Shown here in pieces: positions 17,718-25,747 of a stretch of DNA of 64,000 nucleotides (its first letter is position 1; every line of letters begins with the position of its first letter). Source of the stretch: Arthrobacter sp. MYb213. GTDB taxonomy: Bacteria; Actinomycetota; Actinomycetes; Actinomycetales; Micrococcaceae. A program made the translations under genes and the position numbers. The DNA lies in the NCBI RefSeq assembly GCF_002979915.1, contig NZ_PCQA01000007.1, positions 211,367 through 275,366 on the forward strand, in the 5' to 3' direction. The notes beneath the pieces were generated by a model. The model did no database searches. It had not been told where the DNA came from and worked only from the letters and a program-made list of their open reading frames with translations.

Positions 17718-18386
17718 ATGACAGGACGAACGAATTCTCCACTTGAACGGCTTGCTGCGCTCCTTGAAGACGCCTCAAATCTCGGAACAGTACCAACCAC
17801 CCCGGCTGGTGCGCTGAACGCTGTCGAAATCGGTAACCATATCGAGCGGGCAGCTCGAGCGCATTTAGAGGAATCCGTTGCGGTAGCGAGGGCACGGGGC
17901 GTGTCATGGCAGGACATCGGAAATGCCTTCGGGATTACCCGACAGGCGGCGTTCAAGCGGTTCGGAACAGTATCAACAGCAACGCCAGAGGAAGGAACCG
18001 TAGGCAACCCAATCATCGATCTCACCTCGCGAACCGAAGAAATCTTTGAGTGTCTCAGTAACGGTGATTACGGCTCTGTGAAGTCCATGATGACCTTCAC
18101 CTGCTCTCGAGCCCTGACGAAGAAGAAAGTAATGGGCGTCTGGGATCAAGTCGTTGTAGACAGCGGCCGGTTCAAATCTTGCTCCAATACCACCATTCAA
18201 ACCGCCGATGGAGCAAATGTCATTGCACAGAAACTGAACCAGTATCTTGCTGGCGGACTGACAGTCCAGACCCAGCTCAACCACGAAGCAGGTGAATGGA
18301 TCGGGCGAATTGCCTACAACGGCGCCGGAAAAATAACCGGAATCTTGATCGTACCGCCACTACAGACGGGCAACTTGCCCTTCTAA
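17718..18386 (+). CDS. HTH plus DUF3887-type protein
   Basis: A 222-residue protein in two parts. Residues about 1-80 contain a helix-turn-helix-like segment (ARARGVSWQDIGNAFGITRQAAFKRFG) resembling the DNA-binding helix of small actinobacterial regulators. Residues about 95-220 match the DUF3887 fold, an NTF2-like domain often joined to hydrolases or regulators. It is probably cytoplasmic; the ligand is unknown. A consensus promoter with a leaderless start lies directly upstream. A short membrane protein follows 84 bp downstream on the same strand and may be co-expressed. Confidence 0.75.
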   Translation: MTGRTNSPLERLAALLEDASNLGTVPTTPAGALNAVEIGNHIERAARAHLEESVAVARARGVSWQDIGNAFGITRQAAFKRFGTVSTATPEEGTVGNPIIDLTSRTEEIFECLSNGDYGSVKSMMTFTCSRALTKKKVMGVWDQVVVDSGRFKSCSNTTIQTADGANVIAQKLNQYLAGGLTVQTQLNHEAGEWIGRIAYNGAGKITGILIVPPLQTGNLPF

Positions 18387-18470
18387 CTGGGCCCAAGAAC
18401 GTTCACGGCACAACTTGGCAACGCCAAGGCTTCCCCTACTCACTATTCCCATCACAAACAGAGGCTTCCA

Positions 18471-18638
18471 ATGGAAAAGATAGTCAACGTTGCATGCACC
18501 CTGCTCACATTTGTAGTGCTTTTCGCTGCTTTGGGTGCGTGGGAACTCGACGATTCAGTGCGTTTTATTTGGGCGGCCCTGTTTGCTGGAGCCTTTGGCT
18601 ACATCTTCTTCGGGACAAGCAAGAAATCTGAAAAATGA
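18471..18638 (+). CDS. 55-residue membrane protein
   Basis: A short frame, ATG 18471 to TGA 18638, with AGAGG seven bases before the start. The product begins MEKIVNVACTLL and has two hydrophobic segments, about residues 4-23 and 31-48, separated by WELDDSVRF. It ends in a lysine-rich tail (GTSKKSEK), which predicts both termini in the cytoplasm. The length, clean two-helix pattern and ribosome site make it a believable small protein. No family was recognised. It may be co-expressed with the DUF3887 gene upstream. Confidence 0.55.
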   Translation: MEKIVNVACTLLTFVVLFAALGAWELDDSVRFIWAALFAGAFGYIFFGTSKKSEK

Positions 18639-18810
18639 GTCACATCTGCTGGGATTCCACCCCCGGCTGCTGACTGATGATGCCATCACTCCACGTGACG
18701 ATTGGCTTTCCGTAGAGGGTTCCGTTTACGGAACGCTTAGACTTCGTAGGTTCGTTACTCTCATGCCTAGCGACGGGTCCCCACTAAAAAGACTTTGGGC
18801 GCGCACTTCA

Positions 18811-18840
18811 GCCCGACTGCCGTGCACTAGGTAGTCGGGC
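18811..18840. terminator. Hairpin downstream of the toxin-antitoxin pair
   Basis: GCCCGACT (18811-18818) pairs perfectly with AGTCGGGC (18833-18840). It lies about 40 bp beyond the ancestral toxin stop. No T-run follows, so a terminator role is only probable. Confidence 0.4.
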
Positions 18841-18882
18841 GAGAGCAGTACTTCCTTCAGACGATCCTCGCTCCGCCAGTTC

Positions 18883-19223
18883 CTATTTGGTCTCGTTGGG
18901 ATGCTTGGTATGGACCTGCTCCAGATACGCCACTGCGCCCTCGCGTAGAACCAGATGCGAGCGTCGCCTTTGAGTGTTGGCTTGTGCTGCCACCGCTCAT
19001 GAGTGGAGCCATTACGGGTCACGATGCCGTGCTCACCACGTAAATGATAGTTGGTCGGCGTGACAGCCAGAGGCGTTTTCGTCAGAAAATCCCAGGCATC
19101 GACCAAGGGACCCTTAATCGTGGCCTTTAGATTCATCCAGCCGCGCTGCGCGTGGGCGGAAGCAAAGCGAATCTCGTATTCTGACTTCTTAGTCGGCCGC
19201 TCGACCTTCAGGTTCTTTGCCAC
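18883..19223 (-). pseudogene. RelE-type toxin gene, frameshifted near its 3' end
   Basis: From GTG 19223, two bases after the antitoxin stop, the frame encodes a RelE-family mRNA-interferase-like protein (VERPTKKSEYEIRFASAHAQ, DAWDFLTKTP, HERWQHKPTLKGDARIWFY). Right after ARIWFY, at about 18943, the family's C-terminal end continues in another frame: EGAVAYLEQVHTKHPNETK, then TAG at 18883-18885. One base appears to be missing. As it stands the frame runs on to 18726 with an unrelated basic tail (ARAQWRIWSRS...). The C-terminal strand of RelE toxins carries key residues, so activity is doubtful. A sequencing error is the main alternative. Confidence 0.8.
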
Positions 19224-19225
19224 CC

Positions 19226-19681
19226 TTAGGGCCGCTCGACGATCATGGGGTCGTCGAGCCATTCCACCGGTTCCTGGCCGAGGCCGGCGGCGATGGCCGT
19301 CGCGGTTTCGCGCCACGCTGTGAGTTCGGCAATCGCCAGGTGGGGCTGGTTAGTGGCGAACGAAGCACGCGCCGCAGACAAAATATCGTTGGCGCAAGCT
19401 TGCTGGTCAGCCAGGCTCAGCGCCAGCATCCAAGGGAACCTGTCGATCATGCGAGAGACGAAAGTTCCGTCAGTGCTCGTTGAAACTGCAACCAGCTGGG
19501 CCGCAAGTTCCAGTAGGGCAGTGCGCGCTCGATCTGCACTGTTGGACATGAGCACTAGAGATTCGCCGTCACGTCGGGTGACCTCAACAGGATGATCCGA
19601 GGCAGCTGCGAAGACCTCGGCGGAGGAACGGCTCAATTCAGAAGACTGAAGCGTGGTCCGCGAACGGTCGAGTAGGCTCAT
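19226..19681 (-). CDS. Antitoxin-like protein paired with the RelE-type toxin
   Basis: A 151-residue protein. The N-terminal 55 residues (SSELSRSSAEVFAAASDHPVEVTRRDGESLVLMS) follow the Phd/YefM pattern: a DNA-binding dimer domain with S-R-x-x-x-x-V-F...P-V-x-V-T-R-D-G. The longer C-terminal part (FPWMLALSLADQQACANDI...) is helical and should wrap the toxin. It is the first gene of the pair; the toxin start follows two bases after its stop. GAGGC precedes the ATG at 19681. The antitoxin frame is intact although the toxin is broken, so it may persist as an orphan regulator. Confidence 0.8.
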   Translation of the reverse strand: MSLLDRSRTTLQSSELSRSSAEVFAAASDHPVEVTRRDGESLVLMSNSADRARTALLELAAQLVAVSTSTDGTFVSRMIDRFPWMLALSLADQQACANDILSAARASFATNQPHLAIAELTAWRETATAIAAGLGQEPVEWLDDPMIVERP

Positions 19682-19779
19682 GCCTCAAGTCTAATTCAGA
19701 ACGTATTCAGAAGCCCTTCGGCTTCTTGTTCCTCAGGTCTCAAACAGTCCCGCATACCCTTCGATTTACGGGCGCTCAA

Positions 19780-20367
19780 CTACAAAACGCCCGCATTGGT
19801 TAGTGCCTCACGCAGAAGTTCAACACCTTGAAAATGATGGGTCACGAAACCTAGCTCGTCGGCACCGGAAAGTTTTGACAGGGAATCGTCTGTAAAAAAG
19901 ACCTCTGGCCCCTTGAGATCAAGAGCATCAAGAACATGTCGAAATATGCGTTGATCCGGTTTGATGTAGCCGACAAAAGCGGAGTTGAATACGCGGTCGA
20001 TATGCTTCCTGATGCCCTGAGCTATTAATTCGTCCGGGATGGTGTCTGTACCGTTAGTCAAGATTGCGACTGTGATTCCACGGTTTCGCAGAATATCCGT
20101 AAGTTGCAGGACTGACTGGTCGAGCTGGGGTATTTGTTCTCCCCATTCATTTGCCGCGTCGCCGGAACCAACAATCTGTCCTATTTGGCAGATCCATTGC
20201 TCACGTGAGATGAGACCGGTTGTAGCTTCGGTCAGAAGTGGCTGGGAGAACGCGGTGGCATCGAGGATACCGTTTTCGAGATGGTGACGATATTCAATTC
20301 CGTCTGAATGGCCGGACGGGAAGTGGCGAATGACGCCGTCAAGGTCAAAAACTACTGCTCGAATCAT
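19780..20367 (-). CDS. HAD-superfamily hydrolase
   Basis: A 195-residue HAD phosphatase-like enzyme. Motif I is VVFDLDGVIRHF at the N-terminus (nucleophile Asp and acid Asp), motif II is VAILTNGTDT, the motif III lysine is GYIKPDQRIF, and motif IV is VFFTDDSLSKLSGADELG. A small cap follows motif I. The frame stays open to 20568, but the ATG at 20367 puts the first motif a few residues in, with AGGA about 10 bases upstream, as in relatives. The substrate is unknown. It is a single gene. Confidence 0.85.
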   Translation of the reverse strand: MIRAVVFDLDGVIRHFPSGHSDGIEYRHHLENGILDATAFSQPLLTEATTGLISREQWICQIGQIVGSGDAANEWGEQIPQLDQSVLQLTDILRNRGITVAILTNGTDTIPDELIAQGIRKHIDRVFNSAFVGYIKPDQRIFRHVLDALDLKGPEVFFTDDSLSKLSGADELGFVTHHFQGVELLREALTNAGVL

Positions 20368-20514
20368 GCTCACATCCTGCCAAATGTTCGGATTCCTACA
20401 AAACTGGAAATTACAGTCCCAGTCAGGGTTCGAATTACGGGACGTATTCAGAACTTCCCTAAATCGCAAGGATTCTACGGACATTATCGAAGATTTAGAA
20501 CGAAGGAAGCTCGC

Positions 20515-20817
20515 GTGCTTGCCCATATCGCGCCAGATGCTGGCTATTGGTTCTCGGATGGATCTCACTACGGACGCGCGGAAATCCGAGTAGCTCGGCA
20601 GGATACGTCTGATGCGATCCAGAATGAGATTATTTCAATCCACGACTTGACTTGGGTAACTATGAGAACCGACATTACGGTCTGCCGATACCATTTTTCG
20701 TGGACCAGCTTAGGACAGGGTCAACCGCGATCTGGATCCGGAAGAGGAACCAACGTTCTAGTCAAGCACGAGTCTGGATGGTTTATAGAGCATGAAAAGC
20801 TGACCTCCGACGGATAA
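20515..20817 (+). pseudogene. NTF2-like (DUF4440/SnoaL-type) protein, probably 5'-truncated
   Basis: From GTG 20515 a 100-residue frame encodes VLAHIAPDAGYWFSDGSHYGRAEI, then DLTWVTMRTDITVCRYHFSW and SGRGTNVLVKHESGWFIEHEKL. This is the pattern of DUF4440-type NTF2-like domains. The first helix of the domain is missing in this frame. A neighbouring frame just upstream (20468-20520) reads DIIEDLERRKLA, which looks like such a helix, so a frameshift near 20510 is possible. AAGGAA lies upstream of the GTG, so a short product could still be made. Confidence 0.5.
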
Positions 20818-20982
20818 GCTCCCGTAGAACGTTCCCCTACGGTCGGCTCGGCCCGGTGTTGAAGACACTGGACAGAAATGCTGGGGACTTCGGAACGTGG
20901 TGGGAGGATACGATGAAATTCGTTAGGAGTTCCTTCTTGAAGCCCTATCCACGCGAAGTCAAAACATTATTGTGAGGTTCAA

Positions 20983-21132
20983 ATGCCGTCTGAAATCCGT
21001 GCGAGATGCGCGTCTTGTAGGACTGCTTTACGCCCAGGAGACAATAACGCTTGGTTTGGACCAGCTGGATACGCGCTTTGCTCAAAATGCCGCTTTCAAG
21101 ACGCTAGGTACGAAGCAAAGGACTCTCGATAA
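20983..21132 (+). CDS. 49-residue CxxC/CxxC protein (possible zinc ribbon)
   Basis: A short frame, ATG 20983 to TAA 21132, with GAGG six bases before the start. The product has two cysteine pairs, Cys9-x2-Cys12 (ARCASCRTAL) and Cys33-x2-Cys36 (ALCSKCRF). They are separated by 20 residues including RPGDNNAWFGPAGYAL, where NAWFGPAGYALC resembles a zinc-ribbon turn. The spacing fits a single structural zinc site. No family was recognised and the gene has no clear partner. The evidence is the ribosome site plus four ordered cysteines in so short a frame. Confidence 0.5.
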   Translation: MPSEIRARCASCRTALRPGDNNAWFGPAGYALCSKCRFQDARYEAKDSR

Positions 21133-21705
21133 AGAAGATTGCACTCGAAGAAAAATTGGTGCAACTGTCTTGTACGACTTCCATCGACCTACTGAAACTG
21201 CAAATGAGGTTTGATTAAGAACTGCTCTATTGCTCCAGATGTTAGTGCGTCCATTTGCTACTACAAGGAACTGCACTGAAAAGTCATCCACGGTCTAAGA
21301 GGAATACAGGTCGATAGAGCGCTGGTATCCGCGGCGCAGGAGTCTAGGAGAAATGCTCGTGTCAGAACTTGGCCGTCGGCAACGGCTTGTACGGGTTCTG
21401 TCAGCTTGCGGGCGATGCTGGTAGAACTCGCGAGACAATTGACGTTGCAGGCCGATGTTTCGCTCTTAGTACTCTTCAAGAATCTGGTCGAACCAAGGAC
21501 GGGCGAATCAATCAGGAAAATCTATACGGCTAAGCATTGTCGCGTGACCTCGAATTTCTTTAAGGCTGAATCGACTTCATCTGAATTGCAGGCAGCGCGC
21601 AAGAACAAAGAGTTCGCCGGTCACAATTCAATGGATCGGCCGAGCCAGGGATGCTGCCCGCAGCTGGCTTAGACTACGGGCAGCATCCTGGTCGGCATCA
21701 TCAAA
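21133..21705. other. 570-bp stretch without a recognisable gene
   Basis: Short open frames on both strands (for example 21406-21672 plus and 21261-21479 minus) show no conserved motif and no convincing ribosome site. A long hairpin sits at its right end. It may be degraded sequence. Confidence 0.45.
21645..21691. terminator. Long hairpin after the aldo-keto reductase gene
   Basis: A 15-bp stem with a single bulged G (21645-21660 with 21677-21691), 15 bp past the stop of the minus-strand reductase gene. There is no T-run on either side; the role is inferred from position. Confidence 0.5.
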
Positions 21706-22536
21706 TTAGCCGTTGAAGGTGTCCGGGTTTAGTCCGGTACGACCATCACGGTCTAGGGCATCAATGTTTGCCAGTTCGTCGCTGGTCAATTCGAAGCCGA
21801 ATAGATCCAGGTTGGCGACGATTCGTGATTCGGTGACCGACTTCGGGATGATCACCCGGCCCTGCTGCAGGTGCCAGCGCAGGATAATCTGAGCAGCGGT
21901 CGCCTCGTGCGCCTCGGCAATACCGATGATGGTTTCATCGGTAAGCAATGCTCCCTGAGCCAGCGGGCTCCATGCTTCGGTGACGATGCCATGTTCGGTG
22001 TTCGCGGCAATGACTTCGCGGTTCTGCAGAGCGGGGTGCAGTTCCACCTGGTTCACGGCCGGAACGATGCTTCCCTCGGCAATCACCTTGTCCAGGTGCG
22101 CTGGCTGGAAGTTCGAAACGCCGATGGCGCGGATCTTCTTATCGGTGTACAACTTCTCCATCGCCTTCCAGGTCTCAACATACAGATCCTTGTCCGGGGC
22201 TGGCCAGTGAATCAGGAACAGATCGAGGTAGTCCAGACCCAGGCGCTGCAAGCTTGCCTCAAAAGCTACCAATGTCTGCTCGTACCCCATGTCACCGATC
22301 CAGACCTTGGAGGTAATGAATAGGTCTTCTCGGGCAATGCCGGACTGAGTCAGTGCTGCACCTACGCCTTCTTCGTTACCGTAGATTGCTGCGGTGTCGA
22401 TGCTGCGATACCCGGCCTTCAATGCGGCACTGACTGCTGCGGTAGTTTCCTCGTTCGGAATCTGGAAGACACCGAAACCGATCTGTGGCATTTCAACGCC
22501 ATTGTTCAGGGTGATGGTAGGAATTGCGGTAGTCAT
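21706..22536 (-). CDS. Aldo/keto reductase (2,5-diketo-gluconate reductase type)
   Basis: A 276-residue NADPH-dependent oxidoreductase of the AKR5-like bacterial group. Catalytic tetrad residues are visible: Asp and Tyr in RSIDTAAIYGNEEGVG, Lys in FITSKVW and His in LFLIHWP. The cofactor-binding end is IIPKSVTESRI. The substrate is probably an aldehyde or small ketone. AAGGAG lies six bases before the ATG. It follows the MFS gene by 45 bp on the same strand, so both are likely transcribed together under the MarR regulator encoded divergently. Confidence 0.92.
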   Translation of the reverse strand: MTTAIPTITLNNGVEMPQIGFGVFQIPNEETTAAVSAALKAGYRSIDTAAIYGNEEGVGAALTQSGIAREDLFITSKVWIGDMGYEQTLVAFEASLQRLGLDYLDLFLIHWPAPDKDLYVETWKAMEKLYTDKKIRAIGVSNFQPAHLDKVIAEGSIVPAVNQVELHPALQNREVIAANTEHGIVTEAWSPLAQGALLTDETIIGIAEAHEATAAQIILRWHLQQGRVIIPKSVTESRIVANLDLFGFELTSDELANIDALDRDGRTGLNPDTFNG

Positions 22537-22581
22537 AACTAACTCCTTGAAATTGTTTGCGGTTATGGAAAATCTTTGAGC

Positions 22582-23760
22582 CTAGCTGGCCGGAATCAGG
22601 TTGGATACTTTGGCCGATTTCTTGGCCAGTGACATGGCGACCAAAACCAAGATCAATGCGGCGACCGTAATTGCGGCACCGATCCAAATCGGTGAGGTGT
22701 AGCCCAGTCCTGCTGCGATACCTAGGCCACCGGCCCACGCACCGAGTGCATTGCCCAGGTTGAAGGCGCCGATGTTGGCGCCTGAGGCCAAGGTTGGGGC
22801 CGATCCAGCGAACTGCATGATGCGGCTCTGTAGCCCTGGAACGGTACCGAAGCCGAAGCCACCCATGAGGAACAGGGCCACCACGGTGGCCACCGGGTTA
22901 CTTGCCAGCGCACCGAAGGCGATCAAGACAACGAGCAAGGCGGCGATGAAGAATACCAAGGTGCGGTCGATGCTCTTGTCGGCCATGCGGCCACCGAGCC
23001 AGTTACCCACGAACAGGCCCACACCGAAGAGCATCAGCAACCATGGAACGCTGGACGCGTTGAATCCGGTGACCTCGGTCAGGGTGTATGCGATATAGGT
23101 GAAGGCGCCAAACATTCCACCGTACCCAAGGACGGTGACACCGAGGGAGAGCCAGACCTGCAGGGAGGTGAAGGCCCCGAGTTCTTTGCGCAGCGAGATA
23201 CCCTCTGCCGCATGTTTGATGACTGGAACCAGTACGATGATGCCGATCAGGGCAATAACACCAATGCCGGAGATGGCCCAGAAGGTCGAGCGCCAGCCAG
23301 AATGCTGTCCAAGCAGGGTTCCGAAAGGAACGCCCAGGACGTTGGCGGCGGTCAGGCCGGTGAACATGATCGCGATGGCGCCAGCCTTCTTGTTGGCTGG
23401 AACCAAGTCAGCTGCGACGACCGCACCGATGCCGAAGAAGGCACCGTGACAGAGGGCGGCAATGACGCGGCCAATCATAGCCACCTCGTAGGTCGAGGCC
23501 ATAGCAGTGAGCGAGTTGCCGAGAATGAAGAGAACCAGCAAACCGACTAGCACTGGTTTGCGTGGCAAGCGGACGGTGGCCGCGGTGAGGCCAAGGGCGC
23601 CGACCACAACACTGAGTGCATATCCGGAAATGAGCCAGCCAGCTGCGGCCTCGCTGACGGCGAAGTCGGTTGCCACGTCCGGCAACAGGCCCATGATGAC
23701 AAATTCGGTAAGCCCGATGCCAAAGGCACCGATGGCCAACGCAATAAGACCCAGCGGCAT
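22582..23760 (-). CDS. MFS efflux transporter (AraJ/DHA1-like)
   Basis: A 392-residue permease with 12 predicted transmembrane segments. The N-terminus, LIALAIGAFGIGLTEFVIMGLLPDVA, is the usual opening of DHA1 drug/sugar-efflux proteins. The loop 2-3 region reads AATVRLPRKPVLVG, and motif C-like glycines occur in TM5 (AANVLGVPFGTLLG). It probably exports a drug or metabolite with proton antiport. CAGGAG precedes the ATG. First gene of an operon with the aldo-keto reductase, divergent from a marR gene with two operator-like sites in between. Confidence 0.9.
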   Translation of the reverse strand: MPLGLIALAIGAFGIGLTEFVIMGLLPDVATDFAVSEAAAGWLISGYALSVVVGALGLTAATVRLPRKPVLVGLLVLFILGNSLTAMASTYEVAMIGRVIAALCHGAFFGIGAVVAADLVPANKKAGAIAIMFTGLTAANVLGVPFGTLLGQHSGWRSTFWAISGIGVIALIGIIVLVPVIKHAAEGISLRKELGAFTSLQVWLSLGVTVLGYGGMFGAFTYIAYTLTEVTGFNASSVPWLLMLFGVGLFVGNWLGGRMADKSIDRTLVFFIAALLVVLIAFGALASNPVATVVALFLMGGFGFGTVPGLQSRIMQFAGSAPTLASGANIGAFNLGNALGAWAGGLGIAAGLGYTSPIWIGAAITVAALILVLVAMSLAKKSAKVSNLIPAS

Positions 23761-23787
23761 AGCGTTACTCCTGATAGACTAGATAAA

Positions 23788-23844
23788 TTAGTTGCACACG
23801 CTTGTTATTGCGCGATGAACACTATCGTTGCACACGCAACTAAC
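23788..23844. promoter_or_regulatory. Two MarR operator-like sites
   Basis: GTTGCACACGC occurs twice, at 23791 and 23827, 36 bp apart in the same orientation. The second copy is a perfect palindrome, GTTGC-ACAC-GCAAC (23827-23840), extended to ACTAAC on its right. The first is flanked on the left by ATTA and has an imperfect right arm (GCTTG). Both lie between the divergent MFS and marR genes. Self-regulation by the MarR protein is inferred. Confidence 0.65.
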
Positions 23845-23874
23845 CAGCGCAAGCAAGTACTTTTGGAGGAACCC

Positions 23875-24321
23875 ATGGGAATCGCAGATGATGCTGTCGA
23901 AATCCGTGCTCATGGATGGCGTACATTGGCGTCATTGCACGGATTAATCGATGCCGCGCTAGAAAAAGACCTGACCGCCCAGGCCGGACTTTCTGTGGTC
24001 GAGTACACATTGCTAGACGCCCTAAACCGTCAGGACGGCTGGCATATGCGCATGGCGCAGCTTGCCCGTGCCACAGCCCTGAGCCCCAGCGCGACGACGC
24101 GCCTGGTGACCAGACTGGAAGATCGCAATCTACTCTCACGCGTGTTGTGCGCCGATGACCGTCGTGGGATCTATACCGAGCTCACCGCCAACGGCCACGA
24201 GCTGTATCAGAAGGCCAAGCCCATCCACGATGCCACGTTGGAACGTGTCTTGAGGCAGGCCGAGGAACAGCCTGAACTGGCGCCACTGGCCCGCATTCTT
24301 CACGAGTACTCTGCCGCTTAG
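23875..24321 (+). CDS. MarR-family transcriptional regulator
   Basis: A 148-residue winged-helix regulator. The recognition region reads MRMAQLARATALSPSATTRLVTRLEDRNLLSRVLCADDRRGIYTELT, the standard MarR wHTH with its DDRRG wing. The frame is open from 23815, but GGAGGA sits directly before the ATG at 23875, which sets the start. It is divergent from the MFS/aldo-keto reductase operon, which it most likely represses. The inducing ligand is unknown. Confidence 0.92.
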   Translation: MGIADDAVEIRAHGWRTLASLHGLIDAALEKDLTAQAGLSVVEYTLLDALNRQDGWHMRMAQLARATALSPSATTRLVTRLEDRNLLSRVLCADDRRGIYTELTANGHELYQKAKPIHDATLERVLRQAEEQPELAPLARILHEYSAA

Positions 24322-24352
24322 CCGTTCACCATTCCCGCTGGAAGGCTCAAAT

Positions 24353-25033
24353 TTGCCACGTCCACAATTCGCCGCCGTACTCTTTGATTGTGATGGCGTA
24401 CTAGCCGATTCCGAGTCCATCACCAACGCAGTGCTCCGAGAGATGCTCATTGACTTGGGATGGAATATCAGCCAAGAAGGATGCATCAGCATCTTCATCG
24501 GCAAGTCCCTGAAAGATCAGTGGCCATGCATCCTCGCAAATACCGGATTCCGCATTGATGATCAGTGGATTGGCCAATTCAGGAATCGCAGGGACCTCGC
24601 ACTGCGTTCAAGTTTGCAAGCGGTGCCGGGTTCAGTCGAAGCCGTCACACAAGTTGTGGAAAGCTACGGAACACAAATCGCTTGCGCTACTGGGGCTGAC
24701 CGCGCCAAAGTGGAGATGCAGCTATCCCTCACGGGGCTCACGCAATTCTTTGGCGACCGTGTCTTCAGCGGCATGGAATGTCCACGCAGCAAGCCCGCGC
24801 CCGATGTGTATCTCACGGCAGCAGCTGCGCTGGGAGTCGAACCGGAACAGGCAGCAGTTATCGAAGACACGGTTGCGGGCGTTAGTGCTGGCGTCGCAGC
24901 AGGTGCAACGGTTTTCGGATATTGCCCCGGAGGCCCAATCAGCAGCACGCCGGAACAGTTATTTGAGGCCGGTGCCAGCCAGATCTTCACAAGCATGGAG
25001 CAGTTGCCCGGACTGCTAGTGCAAGGCTACTGA
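24353..25033 (+). CDS. HAD-superfamily hydrolase (beta-phosphoglucomutase-like)
   Basis: A 226-residue HAD enzyme with an alpha-helical C1 cap. Motif I is VLFDCDGVLADSE; a Cys stands between the two Asp of DxD, common in this group. Motif II is IACATGAD, the motif III lysine is PRSKPAPDVYL, and motif IV is AVIEDTVAGVSAGVAAG. Members are sugar phosphatases or phosphomutases; the substrate is unknown. It starts with TTG at 24353, with GGAAGG upstream. It lies 31 bp after marR on the same strand and may be transcribed with it. Confidence 0.88.
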   Translation: MPRPQFAAVLFDCDGVLADSESITNAVLREMLIDLGWNISQEGCISIFIGKSLKDQWPCILANTGFRIDDQWIGQFRNRRDLALRSSLQAVPGSVEAVTQVVESYGTQIACATGADRAKVEMQLSLTGLTQFFGDRVFSGMECPRSKPAPDVYLTAAAALGVEPEQAAVIEDTVAGVSAGVAAGATVFGYCPGGPISSTPEQLFEAGASQIFTSMEQLPGLLVQGY

Positions 25034-25040
25034 CATTGGA

Positions 25041-25667
25041 TTAGCCCCATGAATCCAACGCGAAATCCTGGCCCAAAGTACCCCGCCCGGCAAGCCATGC
25101 CACGAGTTCGCGGCGTGCTCCTGCGCCGTTCAATCGTTCGGGAACCGTGGCAAGCAAATTTTCAAGGTCCCAGCTTACATATTCGTCTGGCCACTGGCTA
25201 GACGTATAGCCAAGTCCCAAGTCCACCATGTGCATGTGGACTTCGCGTAGACGATGCGCAGGGCAAGCGCCTGCACCATAATGGCTACCTCCCATGAAGT
25301 CGGAGTTGGGCCAGCCGGCATCATCACTCTGCTGAAGGATTTTATCCAGCTGCGCAACGCTCGTTTCAAGGTCATGCACGATCTCAGAGACAGAACGTTG
25401 GGCTCCATCAGCTATTTCTTGGCGACGTTGCCCGGGGCCATTGGCATATTTGGGAACGTCCACCCCGCGCAGTGCACCATCCAACCGTCGGGCGTGGGCA
25501 TCTGCATTTCGGGCCAAATGGGTGAGCACGTGACCAACACTCCAGCCAGGCAATTTGCTGTCTTGGTGTGCGGCGGTATCGTCCAGCAAGGCTACGTGAT
25601 CCATTAACCGCGCATGCGCATCGAGGCATAGCCTGGCGGCAATGGCTGAATTCTTTTCAAGATCCAT
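25041..25667 (-). CDS. Maleylpyruvate isomerase-family (mycothiol-dependent type) protein
   Basis: A 208-residue DinB-like four-helix protein. The N-terminal domain shows GWSVGHVLTHLARNADAH (metal-ligand histidines), and the other ligand cluster is HRLREVHMHMVDLGLGY, the MDMPI_N pattern. Many actinobacterial members use mycothiol as cofactor, hence the family name; the specific reaction here is unknown. The fold is close to mycothiol S-transferases and maleylpyruvate isomerase. GGAAGG lies five bases before the ATG. It converges on the HAD gene and is a separate unit. Confidence 0.85.
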   Translation of the reverse strand: MDLEKNSAIAARLCLDAHARLMDHVALLDDTAAHQDSKLPGWSVGHVLTHLARNADAHARRLDGALRGVDVPKYANGPGQRRQEIADGAQRSVSEIVHDLETSVAQLDKILQQSDDAGWPNSDFMGGSHYGAGACPAHRLREVHMHMVDLGLGYTSSQWPDEYVSWDLENLLATVPERLNGAGARRELVAWLAGRGTLGQDFALDSWG

Positions 25668-25747
25668 GGGGCCTTCCAGGTTAGCCTGCTTGCGGGCAGC
25701 GTATGAGGCCAGCTTAAGGCACTGCGGCAGCCGAGCATGCCATCGTT

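Noticed and set aside
17482..17907. 141-residue minus-strand open frame
   Set aside because: Antisense to the start of the DUF3887 gene, which has a consensus promoter.
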